The position numbers were made by a program, and so were the translations under genes. The notes under the pieces are model-generated. The model searched no databases. It was not told the DNA's origin and saw nothing but the letters and a program-made list of their open reading frames with translations. This document shows, in pieces, positions 1-11,906 of a DNA stretch of 64,000 nucleotides (the stretch's first letter is position 1; each line of letters opens with the position of its first letter). Source of the stretch: Karstenula rhodostoma CBS 690.94 (lineage: Eukaryota > Ascomycota > Dothideomycetes > Pleosporales > Didymosphaeriaceae); the NCBI GenBank assembly GCA_010093485.1, contig MU001511.1, positions 310,001 to 374,000 of the forward strand. Direction: 5' to 3'.

Positions 1-1099
1 CACACATAGGTTCCTAGGGGAAAGTTTAACGGGCTAGGAATACATAGATCGTCCATCTCTACAGTATGGCAACCCATAGAGTTCTTACTCTAACAGCACC
101 TTTCAAGGCCGAAGTAGTTCAATAGATAGCCGGCCTCAGTACCCCTCGATCAATGTTCCTGTGTTCAAAAGCGCATTTTTCTGGCTCCCATGGGTGCTCG
201 ACATACATCCTGATCCACACTTGTCTATCAGTAGTTGCGACAGCTTCTTATCGCACGGATGATGGCTCAGATAGTGGCAATCACCTTTATGAAATACCCC
301 AAGTCGCGAGTGACAGCTGCGCCCTTTGCGGTTGGACGCGAGAAGTCCGATCGTTCACCGCATCCTGGCTCGTAGCCCTGCTGGCTTCTTTTGTGGGTCT
401 GCTTCGCCTTGGAACTCACGAAGCCGGACATAGGACGACAGGTACCGAGCTCGGAATGATGCTCGGAGTATCGAAGATCGTACTGAGAACATAGCTCCTT
501 TTGCTTGCCTTGTGCTCGGAACGCTGTAAATCCCGATCCTCCGGTTCTCCGAGCCCACCTTCTGTCGCCCGTTACGTCAGCGTACTGCCTCTCATCTTCA
601 AAGTTTTCTGAGGCACCACTCGCCACAGTGTACGCGTTTTCGGTGCACCGCCACACGTTTTCGGAGTACCGCCACACATTTCTAGAGAAATGGATATTTC
701 GGTGGCAGAATAAGCTTTTCGCTCCGCACTTAGCTTGCATAGGTACCGATCTTGAGCCGGGGCCGATGAAAGCGTACCAATGATGTCTTCAATGTTTCGT
801 AGCGGGGCCTCACTCGGACTTTTCGTCCCCATGCACCTTCTTAAAACCGATGGAAAAGGTATTCAATGGGTTCAACGCCCACAACGGTGGACTGTCGTTA
901 CAGTCGCATCTGCGGTGTGGGCTTGTATATATATTGACGTTGTGCCCAGCCAGCCTTCTTTTTGCTGCCTCCTTTGGATATCGCCTTAGCCCGAATATCT
1001 GCAACGCTTGGAGATCTACCACATTGATCGATCCGACTCCACTTGCCATCGAGAACCACCCAGGAATTTGACACAGCTTGAGTGTTCCCAGTCGCCGTC
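1..1099. other. 5' intergenic region and promoter of the MFS gene
   Basis: No convincing coding sequence on either strand. A TATA-like run lies at 925-934, about 170 bp before the transporter ATG, and is the likely core promoter. Three degenerate units of about 21 bp built around TTTTCGG..ACCGCCACA lie at about 602-676. Confidence 0.5.
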
Positions 1100-2970
1100 A
1101 TGTCGGACCTGCGACGGATCCGCACGGAAAACTCGATCCGAAGAACAAGAACGCGCTCACAATCTCGGCCGAGGTCGCGGCCTGGCTCGAAGGGTCCGCC
1201 ACTACACCGCTTGTTATCTAGCCAATTCCCGGACGATCATTCCGTGTACCACCACGAGGACGGCGAAGGAATTCACGTCGATGAGGATGCAGCATCTATT
1301 CACAGAACTGAGACCCAGAGGAGGACAGCTGAACTCTCAGACTCAGACAGCGATAGCACTGACGTAGCTGAGAAAGAGAAAGACGAGGCTGCCTCGCCAA
1401 TAGAAAGACAGGAGACTACATTTCAAGAGATAAGAGGTGGTATCCCCGACGAACGGGATGTGGAAGCGAACCCCCCAGCCTTGGAGAAGAAGAAGTCATC
1501 TCGGTCGATTAAGGACCCGAATCTGGTATGTCAATACTTCACGTCTGTCGTTCTAACACAAACTGACCTCCAAAGGTGACATGGGATGGCCCAGACGACA
1601 ATGCTAATCCAAAGAACTGGTCTATGCGCAGGAAATGGGCAGCAACCCTGATTGTCTCGTGCTTCACTCTCGTCTCTCCCGTCTCCTCGTCGATGATTTC
1701 TCCAGCGCTCGGCTCGATCAGCCGTGACTTCAACATCACCATCGAAGTCGAGGCCCAGCTCACTCTCTCAATCTTCGTTCTGGCCTATGCGATAGGACCG
1801 CTATTCCTCGGACCAATGTCGGAGATCTATGGGCGTGTCATCGTACTTCAAGTAGCCAATGCCTTCTACTTCGCCTGGAATCTTGGATGCGGCTTCGCGC
1901 AGAACAAGGGCCAGCTTATGGCGTTTCGATTTCTTGCCGGTTTGGGTGGTTCTGCTCCTCTAGCGATCGGTGGTGGCTTGCTCAGTGACACCTTCCACCC
2001 GGAGCAGCGTGGTAGAGCGATTGCAATCTACTCGCTTGCTCCTTTGCTAGGACCCGCGATTGGACCTATAGCGGGTGGTTTCATCGCGCAAACGACTACT
2101 TGGCGCTGGTGCTTCTGGGCCACGTCTATATTCACGGCAGTGGTTCAGTGCTTCGGTCTCTTCTTTCTACAAGAGACGTATGCTCCGAAGCTACTGGCGT
2201 GGAAACGCGATAGGTTGCGCAAAGAGACGGGCAACATGGAGCTGCATACCGAGTTCGACGACCCGAACAAGACTGTTCTCAACACCGTCAAGATCGCCAT
2301 GCAGAGACCCTTCCGTCTCTTGTTCACTCAACCGATTGTCATTGTTCTCGCTGCCTATATGGCCTATCTTTACGGCCTGATGTACTTGATGTTGTCGACC
2401 TTCCCAGGACTGTGGAGCAGCCAGTACAATGAATCCACAGGCATCGGCTCGCTCAACTTCATCTCCATGGGACTGGGCTTCTTCCTGGGCACACAGATCA
2501 CTGCTCCGCTAAACGACGCAATATACCGCCGGCTGAAGAAGCAGAACAACGGCGTGGGAAAACCTGAGTTCCGCGTCCCCATCATGGTACCCGGCTCAAT
2601 CCTCGTCCCTATCGGTCTATTCTGGTATGGGTGGAGCGCTCAGGCAAAGGTGCACTGGATCATGCCTAACATCGGCGCAGCGCTGTTCTGCGGCGGAGTC
2701 ATCATCAGCTTCCAGTGTATCCAGACGTATCTCGTTGACTCTTATACGCGGTATGCCGCGAGTGCTATTGCGGCGGCCACAGTGTTGAGGTCGTTGGCAG
2801 GATTCGGGTTCCCGTTGTTTGCGCCGGCCATGTTCAACGCGCTGGGTTATGGCTGGGGGAACAGCCTGTTGGGGTTCATTGGGATTGCTTTGGGTGTCCC
2901 GGCGCCAATCTTGCTCTGGAAGTACGGACCGACCCTGCGGGCAAAGAGCCAATTCGCCGCTGGTAGTTAG
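1100..2970 (+). CDS. MFS multidrug transporter, DHA1 (FLU1/TPO1-like)
   Basis: Plasma-membrane drug:H+ antiporter of the major facilitator superfamily. Exon 1 is 1100-1525, a 50-nt intron spans 1526-1575, and exon 2 is 1576-2970, giving 606 residues. The first 140 residues are a hydrophilic Arg/Ser- and Glu-rich cytoplasmic tail. Exon 2 opens with VTWDGPDD...NPKNW, the usual entry to the first membrane segment in fungal DHA1 proteins, and GPMSEIYGR at residues 221-229 is MFS motif A between TM2 and TM3. About 12 hydrophobic segments follow. I chose the ATG at 1100 because the upstream in-frame codon is GTG. The substrate cannot be told from sequence; polyamines, azoles and toxins are typical for the family. 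Confidence 0.9.
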
Positions 2971-3359
2971 AGTGTTTATTGCGTTCATTATCACGCATTG
3001 GTAGCGGAGTGAGCGAGCATTCCAAGGTCGATGGGCGGCATATGCATACTGAGATACCTCTTTTAGCTATTTAGCAGCGTACTACCTACTGTAACCGCGG
3101 CTTGCAGAAGCTCGCGAAGAGTCCGCAATTGACTACTAATTATACATTTATTGTCGTTTTTATGGATTGCAGCAAAATGATGATGTCGTGGTAACAATTG
3201 TGGAGACTTTCCGTGAAAGAACCTCACCTGACATCGCGGGCTTGAACCGTCACGCACGTGCCACCAGCTCTGTCATCGCATCTCGAAAAGTCTCCAGACA
3301 TCGGCAGACACGTGGACAACGTTCCGACCACACTCACAACCCTCCGACCTGCAACTGAG
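2971..3359. other. Intergenic, MFS to SCO1
   Basis: Non-coding. Contains one copy of a short dispersed repeat (3086-3119) and the SCO1 5' leader. Confidence 0.5.
3086..3119 (+). repeat. Dispersed ~50-bp repeat, copy 1 (partial)
   Basis: Contains ACCGCGGCTTGCAGAAG followed by CGCGAAG. It matches the 5' two thirds of fuller copies at 13987-14037 and 42022-42072, with a few substitutions. Confidence 0.5.
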
Positions 3360-4620
3360 ATGTCGTCGACATGCAATTGCATCGCTGGCGCCGCCAGAGC
3401 CATTAAGGTGGCATCACCGATCCACCTTCCCGTCCAGAGCGCCGCTGCGCGCCGAACCTTTGCAACGATCAACAGCTCAAGAGCTTCCATTCCGTCGCGA
3501 GCAATAGTGGGAAACAGCGCACAATGCACCTTCAAAGCCGAGCAGAATGCGTTGGAAGGTGCTAGGAGGACAAACGGCGCCCAAGGGCAGCTCAGGACGT
3601 TCTCGAGCTCGTCACCGCGGCATGCGCTTAAGACGATACAGCAAGTGCGCGCACGCAACAAGAGCGGGGTACGCATACCCGAAACTGCAACATATACAAC
3701 CAGGAATTGGTTCTGTAGCATGGAGGATGAATGCTGACTGACAGGTGTAGCCATTCAACCTCACGGCCGCGATCCTCTTCGTTGCAACCGCCAGCGGACT
3801 GTACGCATACTTCACATACGAGAAGGAGCGCGTGGCACGGCAACGGATAGCAAACCAGACCAAGGGCGTCGGCAAGCCCAAGGTTGGAGGATCGTTCGAT
3901 CTGGTTGATCACAATGGAAACCAGTTCACGCATGAGGACTTGCTGGGGCGATACGCGCTGGTAGGTGATATACGATATATGGGACATGGCGTAGCTACAA
4001 CGTGGCAACTTATCCTCGTCATGATCAAATGATGTGCAGACCATGTATCCAAATGCTAACAAAGCCCAGGTCTACTTCGGCTTCTCGCACTGCCCCGACA
4101 TCTGCCCTGACGAGCTCGACAAAATGGCCCTCATGTACGACAAAGTCAAGGAACAGTGCGGCGATGTCATGGTCCCCCTCATGATCACCTGCGACCCCGC
4201 GCGCGACACGCCTGAAGTCCTGAAGGAATACCTCGCGGAGTTCCACCCGGCCATTTTGGGCTTGACAGGCACTTACGAGAACGTCAAGCAGACGTGCAAG
4301 GAGTACCGCGTGTACTTTAGCACGCCGTCGACGGTGAAGCCCGGGCAGGATTATCTGGTCGATCACAGCATATACTTCTACCTCATGGGTACGTCAGCGC
4401 TATTTGTTTCTGCTTTTTCTTTTGGAGGAGGGTAGGATGTGGTTGTGAACGATGGCTTCGCGGGTGAAGAACCACATAACTAACGCCCCCCGCAGACCCA
4501 GAAGGCGACTTCGTCGAGGCCATCGGCCGCAATTTCACGGCCGACCAAGCCGCGCGCGTCATCTCGGACCACATCAAAGACTGGGAGAAGCCCCTGAAGA
4601 AGAAGGACCGCTGGGCATAG
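3360..4620 (+). CDS. SCO1: SCO1-like mitochondrial copper chaperone for cytochrome c oxidase
   Basis: Inner-membrane thioredoxin-fold protein that delivers copper to the CuA site of Cox2. Four exons: 3360-3668, 3751-3960, 4070-4388 and 4496-4620, giving 320 residues. The N-terminal ~100 residues are Arg/Ser-rich with no acidic clusters at the start, as for a mitochondrial presequence. One membrane helix lies at about residues 105-122. The copper site is CPDIC (Cys181, Cys185) plus His272 in the motif VDHS. Length and motif order match SCO1/SCO2. The second intron has a perfect branch site (TGCTAAC). The ATG at 3360 is the first in frame; the reading frame stays open upstream only through a GTG. 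Confidence 0.93.
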
Positions 4621-6647
4621 AAGGCTCCACCCGACGCCATGGCGCCATCTATCCATGTGCCAGCTGCAGCGACGACCACACCTGCGAGTGGGTGCAAGCT
4701 ATGCGCAGACCTTGTATGTATGTGTAGGTTGTACAAATATGTATGTATGTAGAGTAGCGGCGTAGGGCTGCTGTACGTGTATGGAATAGAGGTCAATCAC
4801 CGGTCATCCACTACCTCTTAACACATTGGCAATTGCCGCGTCTACCGTGGCGGGTCCGAAGAGCGCAGAACGCGTCCAGGGTCTTTGATTCCAGGATTGT
4901 GGAATTGAGAGTCTTGGAGTCAGAGCGACAGCAAGAAGGCTTGCCATCCGCCACAGCGACCACAGCTTTGGGCCCAGACTACCCTCGGACCATCGGCAGC
5001 AACGGCTGAGTGACTGCGAGTCGCGGCGGCAGAAGCTTGTCGCAGCCGCGGTTGTTAGTGGAAGCTTGCTTGTGAGGGCGAGGCTGGACCCCAACTATGG
5101 ATGCTAACGTTCTTAGTGCCCGCGCTGTGATCGTGCCAGGCAGTAGTTTTAGTCGGTCCTCGAGGGCGACATCCCAGAAGACGGAATGGTGCAGGCAGGT
5201 TCGACAGGGCGGATGCATGCTGATAAGACGGCATTGGCACGGTGGCAGAGCGGCCACTGGGGTGCTTGTCCGTCTTGCCTCAGGCTCTTGGTATGTCTAT
5301 CAAGCACCGCTCACTTGCCGTACGTGCGTAGTTCCTCGTCGAAAGCTTCTTGGCACATACTGCGGTGAAACCACACCTTCCATTCGATCAAATCGTCCAG
5401 TCAACACCCTCACACGATGCCCTCCTCCTCTTCAGCTCCAGGACGTTCCGCCGATGAACCGTGCCATATGGATTTACATAATAGTCGCTGTTGCGAATAC
5501 CGGCTCTCAAGCACGACACGGCGTCGCGTCTCGCAAATTCCCCCCAAGGGAAGTACGGCCGTTAGCATCTACGTTGGAAGCGGCAGATGATCACATGAAG
5601 GGTCCGCGCCGTAACGCCCATACGGCGGGGTGCATAGATAAGCTTCATGCGCTTGGCTGGGCCAGGCGAGGACCGCGCAGGGAGTCCTGGAGCTGGGGCT
5701 AATAAGTAACTGTGTGCACAGTAACTGTATGGGGCGGAAGACCCGCCGCAGACAGTGTGTCGGGTGGGCAGCTACCTACGCGGCGTACATGCTCGAGTCA
5801 GCGAAGGGGGGGTTATTGGGCGTACGTAGGGTGTGAGCTGAGCTGAGGTGCAGTCACAGTGAAGTCCTGCGGCGTGGTCTTGCTGCGTGCTGAGACCAGA
5901 GTGGACGCCGGCGCTGGTCTCAGGCGATAACCATTCAGTGTTCACCTGCATGATTCGCTCGGAATGCAATCTGATAAACTCGACTCGAGCGCTGTGTAGG
6001 ACAAGCTTTCTTGGCGAGAGCATGCTTCCCGCCGCCTTTTTGCTTCGACTTGCTCCCGTTCGAGGCTGCGTTGGTTGCAGATGGGATGCGCGCGAAGACT
6101 AGACCGACTACCTTCTTGTAAGATGGAGGATGCGCCGGCGCTCCTGGAGGATGGGTCGCTTGTGGTTGTACACTGGAGGAGAACCACAGCAGTGGTCTGC
6201 GGATGGAGGATGCTCGGGGCAGGGCTGGACCACGCGAGTACGCGCGAGAGGGGAGTGGGGCTTTTGCCGATGAGATGGTGGGACGTGTATGTACCTCTGC
6301 AATATGGGTATACGAAGTCAGGCTTGAAGTCCGTATAGCGGCAGATAGAAGCTTGGTGCCAGCCACCACGGGACATGAACAACCACGTTGTGGTTCGTGT
6401 CAACAATCAGAAATCATGAAGGTATATCTCGTGCAACACACTCTTGTGCGAGTAACTCACTCACACACTGCTTCCCTCCCTCAAGCAACCTCCGATACTC
6501 TTTCACAGACGTAGGCCTCGCCAAACGCACGGTCGCGATAGCCTTCGTCACCTTCCGGTTGAGGCAGAAAGCTACCAGCCGCTAAGCCCGACGTGCATGC
6601 TATCCGCTCCTACATCTGCCGGCGCGGGGTTGGCCTGCCACGCGCAA
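4621..6647. other. 2-kb gene-poor stretch
   Basis: Several open frames of up to about 200 codons overlap on both strands, but none shows a domain, a sensible start context or amino-acid composition of a real protein. TGTA-rich microsatellite sequence lies near 4710-4755. I see no gene here. Confidence 0.5.
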
Positions 6648-6649
6648 TA

Positions 6650-7071
6650 CTGTGCTTGCAGCCCTCAGTAGGGGCAGTGGAGACTTCCTAGCCCGATCTC
6701 TAAAGCTCTATCAGGAGGGAAATAATAACAAAAAGATCGAGTTATCGAGTGTGTAGACAAAAATGTTGACAAAAAGGTGCTTCCCCTAGCTAACAGCTCA
6801 AAAATAAGCGTATTTAAAAAAAGGTTATAAAAAAAAGGTAAAGATCAGAGTGGGATTCGAACTGGGGTTGTTGTGCAGGGCTTGGCGATCGGAGGCTCGG
6901 CGCTAAAGCTCTATAGATTAGCCCCCTCTAGTAATAAAAGTAATAAAAGCTCTACAACAGGCCTAGCTAGCTCACTTGAGGGCTTAGTATTGTATATTAG
7001 TAAGCTTTGATTTACCTTACTCATCCCTGCTCCGGAGGACCCACTGCCCCTACTTATGGCTGCAACCACAG
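6650..7071. mobile_element. MITE (long copy) with TA target duplication
   Basis: A 422-bp non-coding element with imperfect terminal inverted repeats of about 32 bp. The left end starts CTGTGCTTGCAGCCCTCAGT; the right end is its inverse, starting CTGTGGTTGCAGCCATAAGT. TA dinucleotides flank both ends (6648-6649, 7072-7073), as for Tc1/mariner-type insertions. The subterminal sequences match both ends of the shorter copy at 29460-29670 in opposite orientation, so they form one family. The interior is AT-rich and carries a tRNA-like sequence. No transposase is present, so movement would depend on an enzyme supplied elsewhere. Confidence 0.8.
6845..6932 (-). other. tRNA-like sequence inside the MITE
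   Basis: The minus strand carries a B-box-like GTTCGAATCCC preceded by a weak A-box-like segment. It is followed by A/T-rich sequence with T runs that could act as pol III terminators. The T-stem does not pair (CCCAG against CCCAC), so it is not a functional tRNA. It is better read as a tRNA-derived (SINE-like) piece captured by the element. Confidence 0.3.
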
Positions 7072-7073
7072 TA

Positions 7074-8031
7074 CACACAAAGGTACCGATTTAGCAAATG
7101 CACGGCAGAATCGCACAGCCTGTGCCCAGCGCTTGAGCAGCGTTGCCTCGTGGCTACAGCGTCGATTGCGTGCACTATCGCGATGCAGAGCTACAATGGT
7201 GCCCCTCTGATCAGATCATCACTCTGCAACCTCTGCACCCGCGCCGCTATCAGACGTACCAACGCCACGGGCATGCGACATCTTCGGTGGACCCGCAGTT
7301 CATGAGCGTGCGGGCCATCGTATCTCTCGTCAATCGTAGCCTTTCCGGTCTAGGAGGAACGCCTCCGCGAGAAACAAGCCCGCCACCCGTTTCATACAGA
7401 CACGACACGAATGGCGACCCCAGCTCTAGCAACGCTGTGCTCGCCGCCTTGGATTTCTTTTCAGGAACCTGGATTTTGCAGAGCTGACGCCTGGAGGACC
7501 TCTGACTGTACTCGGCATAGCGGCGCGGGCCTGGGCATGATGCGTTGCATAGGTGCGTTGGGCGGAATGCGCAACGACCGGGGACTGGACCCTCATCTTC
7601 ACCTGCTTTTCCGGATCGGTGGTGCACCCCCGAAGGCGCTTCTCCGCGACAATCTCGGTGGCGGCCACTGACAGCTGTTCCAACTCTTCAAATTTCGATG
7701 GTGATCAAGCCTTACTCCAAGGGGCAGGAGTATGGTTCTACGAGAGCTTCGATGCATCTGTGATACACCACTGACCGAGGCTCAGATAGCGGCGCAGGAG
7801 GCCAAGCCACAGAGACAGGGTGCAGAGGCGCCTAAGCCGTCTGATAGACATGGAGAATAGCATATGCCCACCCTGGCGAGGCTTCTGGATGGGCCGCGGC
7901 ATGCATGTTTGCAGCTGCAACATACATATATTGGGATTGACACCCCTCCCGCTTGCGTCCTGTTATCGCGAGACCTTCTGACCTCGGCGGCCACAGTTTC
8001 CCCTCGCTGTAGGACGGTCCAGTAGCCCAGC
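7074..8031. other. Intergenic, upstream of the OPT gene
   Basis: No supported gene. Probably holds the OPT promoter and 5' leader; I see no clear TATA box. Confidence 0.4.
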
Positions 8032-10461
8032 ATGTCTAACAATCCTGAGGTGATCGACGTGAACGTCGACCCTGTGGGTCAGGTCAACCCCAAGGTGTAA
8101 GTATATTGTCATCGTGCGTGGAGCTCGTGTAACCCTACTCGCGAAGCTCCTCCTGTACGTGCGACGGATGCTAACCAAGTACAGTCCTGCGAACACGGAG
8201 AAGGCCAACACCTTCAACACGCCGGGCCATGCCTACGCTCATGAGGACGAGAAGGATCTGGATGTTGAGCGCATCAAGTCCATTGACCACGAGCACCACG
8301 ACGATTTCACTATCGATCCGTTCAAGCCGTTCGACGATCTCCCTGAGGAGGGTAGGCACATTCTTACCATTCGAGCTCTTTTCGTCGGTCTTTGCTGCGG
8401 TGCTCTTGTCAATGCCTCCAACGTCTACCTTGGTCTGAAGACGGGGTGGACCTTCACCGCGAACTTGTTCGGTGTAAGTTCAGTGACAGCGGCTGTTCCC
8501 TAATCAGACACTGACCCACACAGGCTATCGCCGGTTTTGCCATCATCAAATTCCTGTCCAGGGTTGTGCCCGACAGCTGGCCTATGCTCGGCGGTGGCTT
8601 CGGTCCTCGCGAGAACAACATCTGCCAAACCGCTGCAATGGCCTCCGGTGGTCTCTCTAACGTCTTCGTCTCCGCTTTCCCGGCCATGTACCAGCTTAAG
8701 CTGTTGGGTGCGACCCCCAAGGAAGACTACTGGGCGATTGTGGCTCTCGCTGCCGTCTCTGGATACTTCGGTTTCTTCTTCGCCACGCCCCTTCGCAAGT
8801 TCTTCATCGTGTACGTCGCCCGCGAGCTCCGCTTGATCTTCCCGACGCCTTCTGCTACCGCCATGACCATTCGATCCATGCATCAGGCCGTCACTGGAGA
8901 GGCAATCGCGAAGATGAAGATGAAGGGGCTGTCCATTGCCTTCTCCGGTGCGCTTGTCCTGCGAGTCGTCTCCCAGTACGCTCCCGGAATTCTCTGGGAC
9001 TGGCATTTCTTCACCTGGTTCCACATCTGGTCCAAGTACCACTCTCACGCACTTGCTGTTGAGTCGTGGGGTTGGTTCCTCGAGTGGACACCCGCATTCA
9101 TTGGCTCCGGCATGCTCGTCGGTCTGAACGTCTCCATCTCGTTCCTGGGCGGCTCTATCCTCGCCTGGGGTATCATTGGCCCGGCTCTCGTGCACAACAA
9201 CAAGGCTTGGGGCACCAACCTTGGAGAGGGAACAAAATGGGACGGGTACACCAACTTTGGCAGTTTATCTTTGGCCGCTTGCAACAAGGACTACCCGTCT
9301 CCTCGCTACTGGCTTCTGTGGCCCGGTGTCCTTGTCATGATTGCAGTCTCTTTCACCGAGCTTGTCCTGCAGTACAAGGTTCTCTACTTCGGTTTCAAGG
9401 CTCTCTACCGTGGTATTGCTGCTGGTCTCTACGCCCTGGGCCAGAAGGCCGGCCGTGAACTAGCTTGGGCGAAGAAGGCCGGTTCCCAGGCCGACGAGGA
9501 CCTCGTGGAGGACTCTGCTGCGCCGCATGAGCAGGTCAAGCTGTGGATGTGGGCTCCTGGTCTCCTCCTCAGCATCATCTGTATCTGCATTGTTCTGGGT
9601 GTCCAGCACGACATGCCCGTCGGCATGTCGATCTTGTCTGTCGTCCTCGCCTTCTTCTTCTCCTTCGTCGCTGTGCAGTGCACGGGTGTCACCGACATCA
9701 CGCCCCTTACTGCCGCGTCCAAGGCTTCGCAGATTATCCTCGGTGGTGCGACCAAGGGTGAGCACTGGGACATCACCCGGGCCCAGCGACTCAACCTTTT
9801 CGGTGGTGCCATGTGCAATATGGGTGCCAGTCAGGCCACTGACCTCGTCTGCGATTTCCGAACTGGCTTCCTGCTCCGCACGCCCCCGATCTACCAATGG
9901 CTCGCCCAAGGTCTCGGCACCATCGTCGCAATGTTCCTCGCGCCCGCCATGTTCCAGCTCTTCGCGACCGCCTATCCCTGCATCATCGACATCGACGCTG
10001 AGACGTGCGCATTCGGGATTCCATCAGTTTCGGCCTGGCGCGCCACCGCCGTCGCCGTCACCGACCCCACGTTCCCCATCCCGCCGTCCTCGGGCTACTT
10101 CGCCATCGCCTTCGCCGTCTTCGGCTCCGCCATGGTCGTCGTCCGCCACTACGTCTGGGTCGGCCGCCTCGAGTGGATGCGCAAGTACCACCCCAACATG
10201 ATGTGCGTTGGTCTCGCCTTCGTGCTTGCGCAGACGCAGTACGGAACCGCCATGACCATCGGCTCTGCCGTCGCCGCGTACTGGCAGGCCAAGAACCCCG
10301 AGCACTTCGATGTCTACGGGTACGCCGTCGCAGCTGGTCTTATTGCCGGCGAGGGCATCGGCGGTGTCATCAACGCCGTGTTTCAGGTTGCTGGCATCGC
10401 GGGTGACAAGTACGGAACTTGCATTGCGTCGCCGGCGGGTGAGGTTATTGGATGCCAGTAG
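8032..10461 (+). CDS. OPT-superfamily transporter (oligopeptide / metal-chelate type)
   Basis: Proton-coupled membrane transporter of the OPT family. Exons 8032-8096, 8185-8473 and 8524-10461 give 763 residues, the usual size for the family. A hydrophilic N-terminus of about 95 residues precedes at least 13 hydrophobic segments. The stretch GGGFGPRENNICQTAAMASGG in exon 3 is characteristic of the YSL-like fungal branch of OPT proteins rather than the classical OPT1 branch. Introns are 88 and 50 nt, and the first has a TGCTAAC branch site. The substrate (short peptides, glutathione or siderophore-like metal chelates) is not resolved from sequence. Confidence 0.9.
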
Positions 10462-11906
10462 AGAATACGAGCGAGGGAGAAGGTGCGCTGTGATGAAATT
10501 TGTTGCCGCGATATACCACCATGCTGTTTATGACTATTTATTGCTGATACCTTAATGCACTCATTCGTTTGAGCAGTTGTTTGTTTGGAATGCGTGTCTG
10601 GCTTTCCCCGAGAACTCCTAACAAGCACTGTGGATGGTTCTTGCTTCAGACTCCGGGGTGGCGTGACTGCCATGTGAGATGGGGAGTCGCGAGTACTACA
10701 AGTGAGGGCCTCCCACTTCGTCTGGGTTTTTGCTTCTCATCTTTTTCGGTCGTTTCGATCTTGCACGCTGCACCTGGGCAGACGGTGCGTCACGTGCCGG
10801 AACTCTGGAAAAAGACGAGCACGGCTTCTCTTGAACGAGCACGGACGGTCCTCAACACACTTCGCAATCCGCCATCGGACTTGAGGAAGCATGGCAGTGC
10901 ATCTTTGTATCGAGGCCTGTATATCCACGCGTCAATGATTATGACTTGAAGAAAAGCCTTGTTGCGGCGACGCTCTTATCTTCCCAGCCATCCTCCGGTG
11001 CACAAAGGACGCCTGCCACCTAATTGAAAAAGAAGCGGCTCGTCGGTAAGATGACACTCGACCGCGTCCTTTGGGAGGAGCCACTGAAGCATGCAATGCC
11101 TTAGATGCGGTGCCATAGTTCGAGAAAGCTCGCTTGACTCGTGGACGGGGGCGTGTGTGAAGCGCAACGGGTTTCAGACTTGTCTGCGAGTTCTCACAAC
11201 TTCACGCCGCGAGGCCTCCAATCTCGAGGACGTGGAAGGAAACGTGGTGAGGAGCCGCGATAATACATGTGATTGAGTTAATCGATGCGTAGAAGAGGTG
11301 GAGAAGTTTTGGGGGTCAAGTGTTGAGGATTTTGTAGAGTGCGGTTCGGGGTTCCGACACTTCATCGGAACATCCAGCGCCCACCAACTGCTGTACTTCC
11401 ACTAATGACACTCCCCAAGATATCGACAACACCTGTTCGCCGAGAAGACTCCACTACTACAGGTATCCCGTCAGCTACCGGTGTAACCGTTGTCGCTCTT
11501 CCCAGCGTCGGAGAGCTGTACAGGGGGCCCCTGATGCCTCAAAGCTGTTTCAGCATGTCTCCGCACAATCTTGGGCCCTTCAGACCACCAGCATCAAAAG
11601 CTCAGCTGCGCTCGCTTCAAACGACGGAATCTCAGGATATCAAAACTATTTTCCACTCGCCTGTTTACAGTGCGCCTTTTACGGCCTGTTACTTGTTTTA
11701 TAATTTGTATTTTTCCCTTTCCGGGAAACTGAAGTGCATTGACTGCACTTGATTGCATTGAGCGCACGTCTTTGGCGACGAGATCTTGGTACGCGTTACG
11801 ATTCGCGGTAACGAACCTTCTGGGAGGATCATTCGTAAGAGCCATACCTGGACTTGGACTATCGACGCTTTATCTTTTTTCGACCTATCTGCCTCAGGCT
11901 TAGGAG
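10462..11906. other. Intergenic, OPT to coiled-coil gene
   Basis: No supported gene. An open frame at 11339-11752 has no recognisable features and a poor composition. Presumably holds the OPT 3' end and the promoter of the next gene. Confidence 0.4.

Noticed and set aside
5097..5702. 201-codon plus-strand frame
   Set aside because: No domain, no start context, mixed composition and equally long frames overlapping; treated as chance.
6845..6932. Functional tRNA gene
   Set aside because: A B-box-like sequence is present, but the T-stem and acceptor stem do not pair.
8500..9195. 231-codon open frame antisense to the OPT gene
   Set aside because: Shadow of the membrane protein on the plus strand.
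11339..11752. 137-codon plus-strand frame
   Set aside because: No recognisable features; lies in the spacer before the coiled-coil gene.
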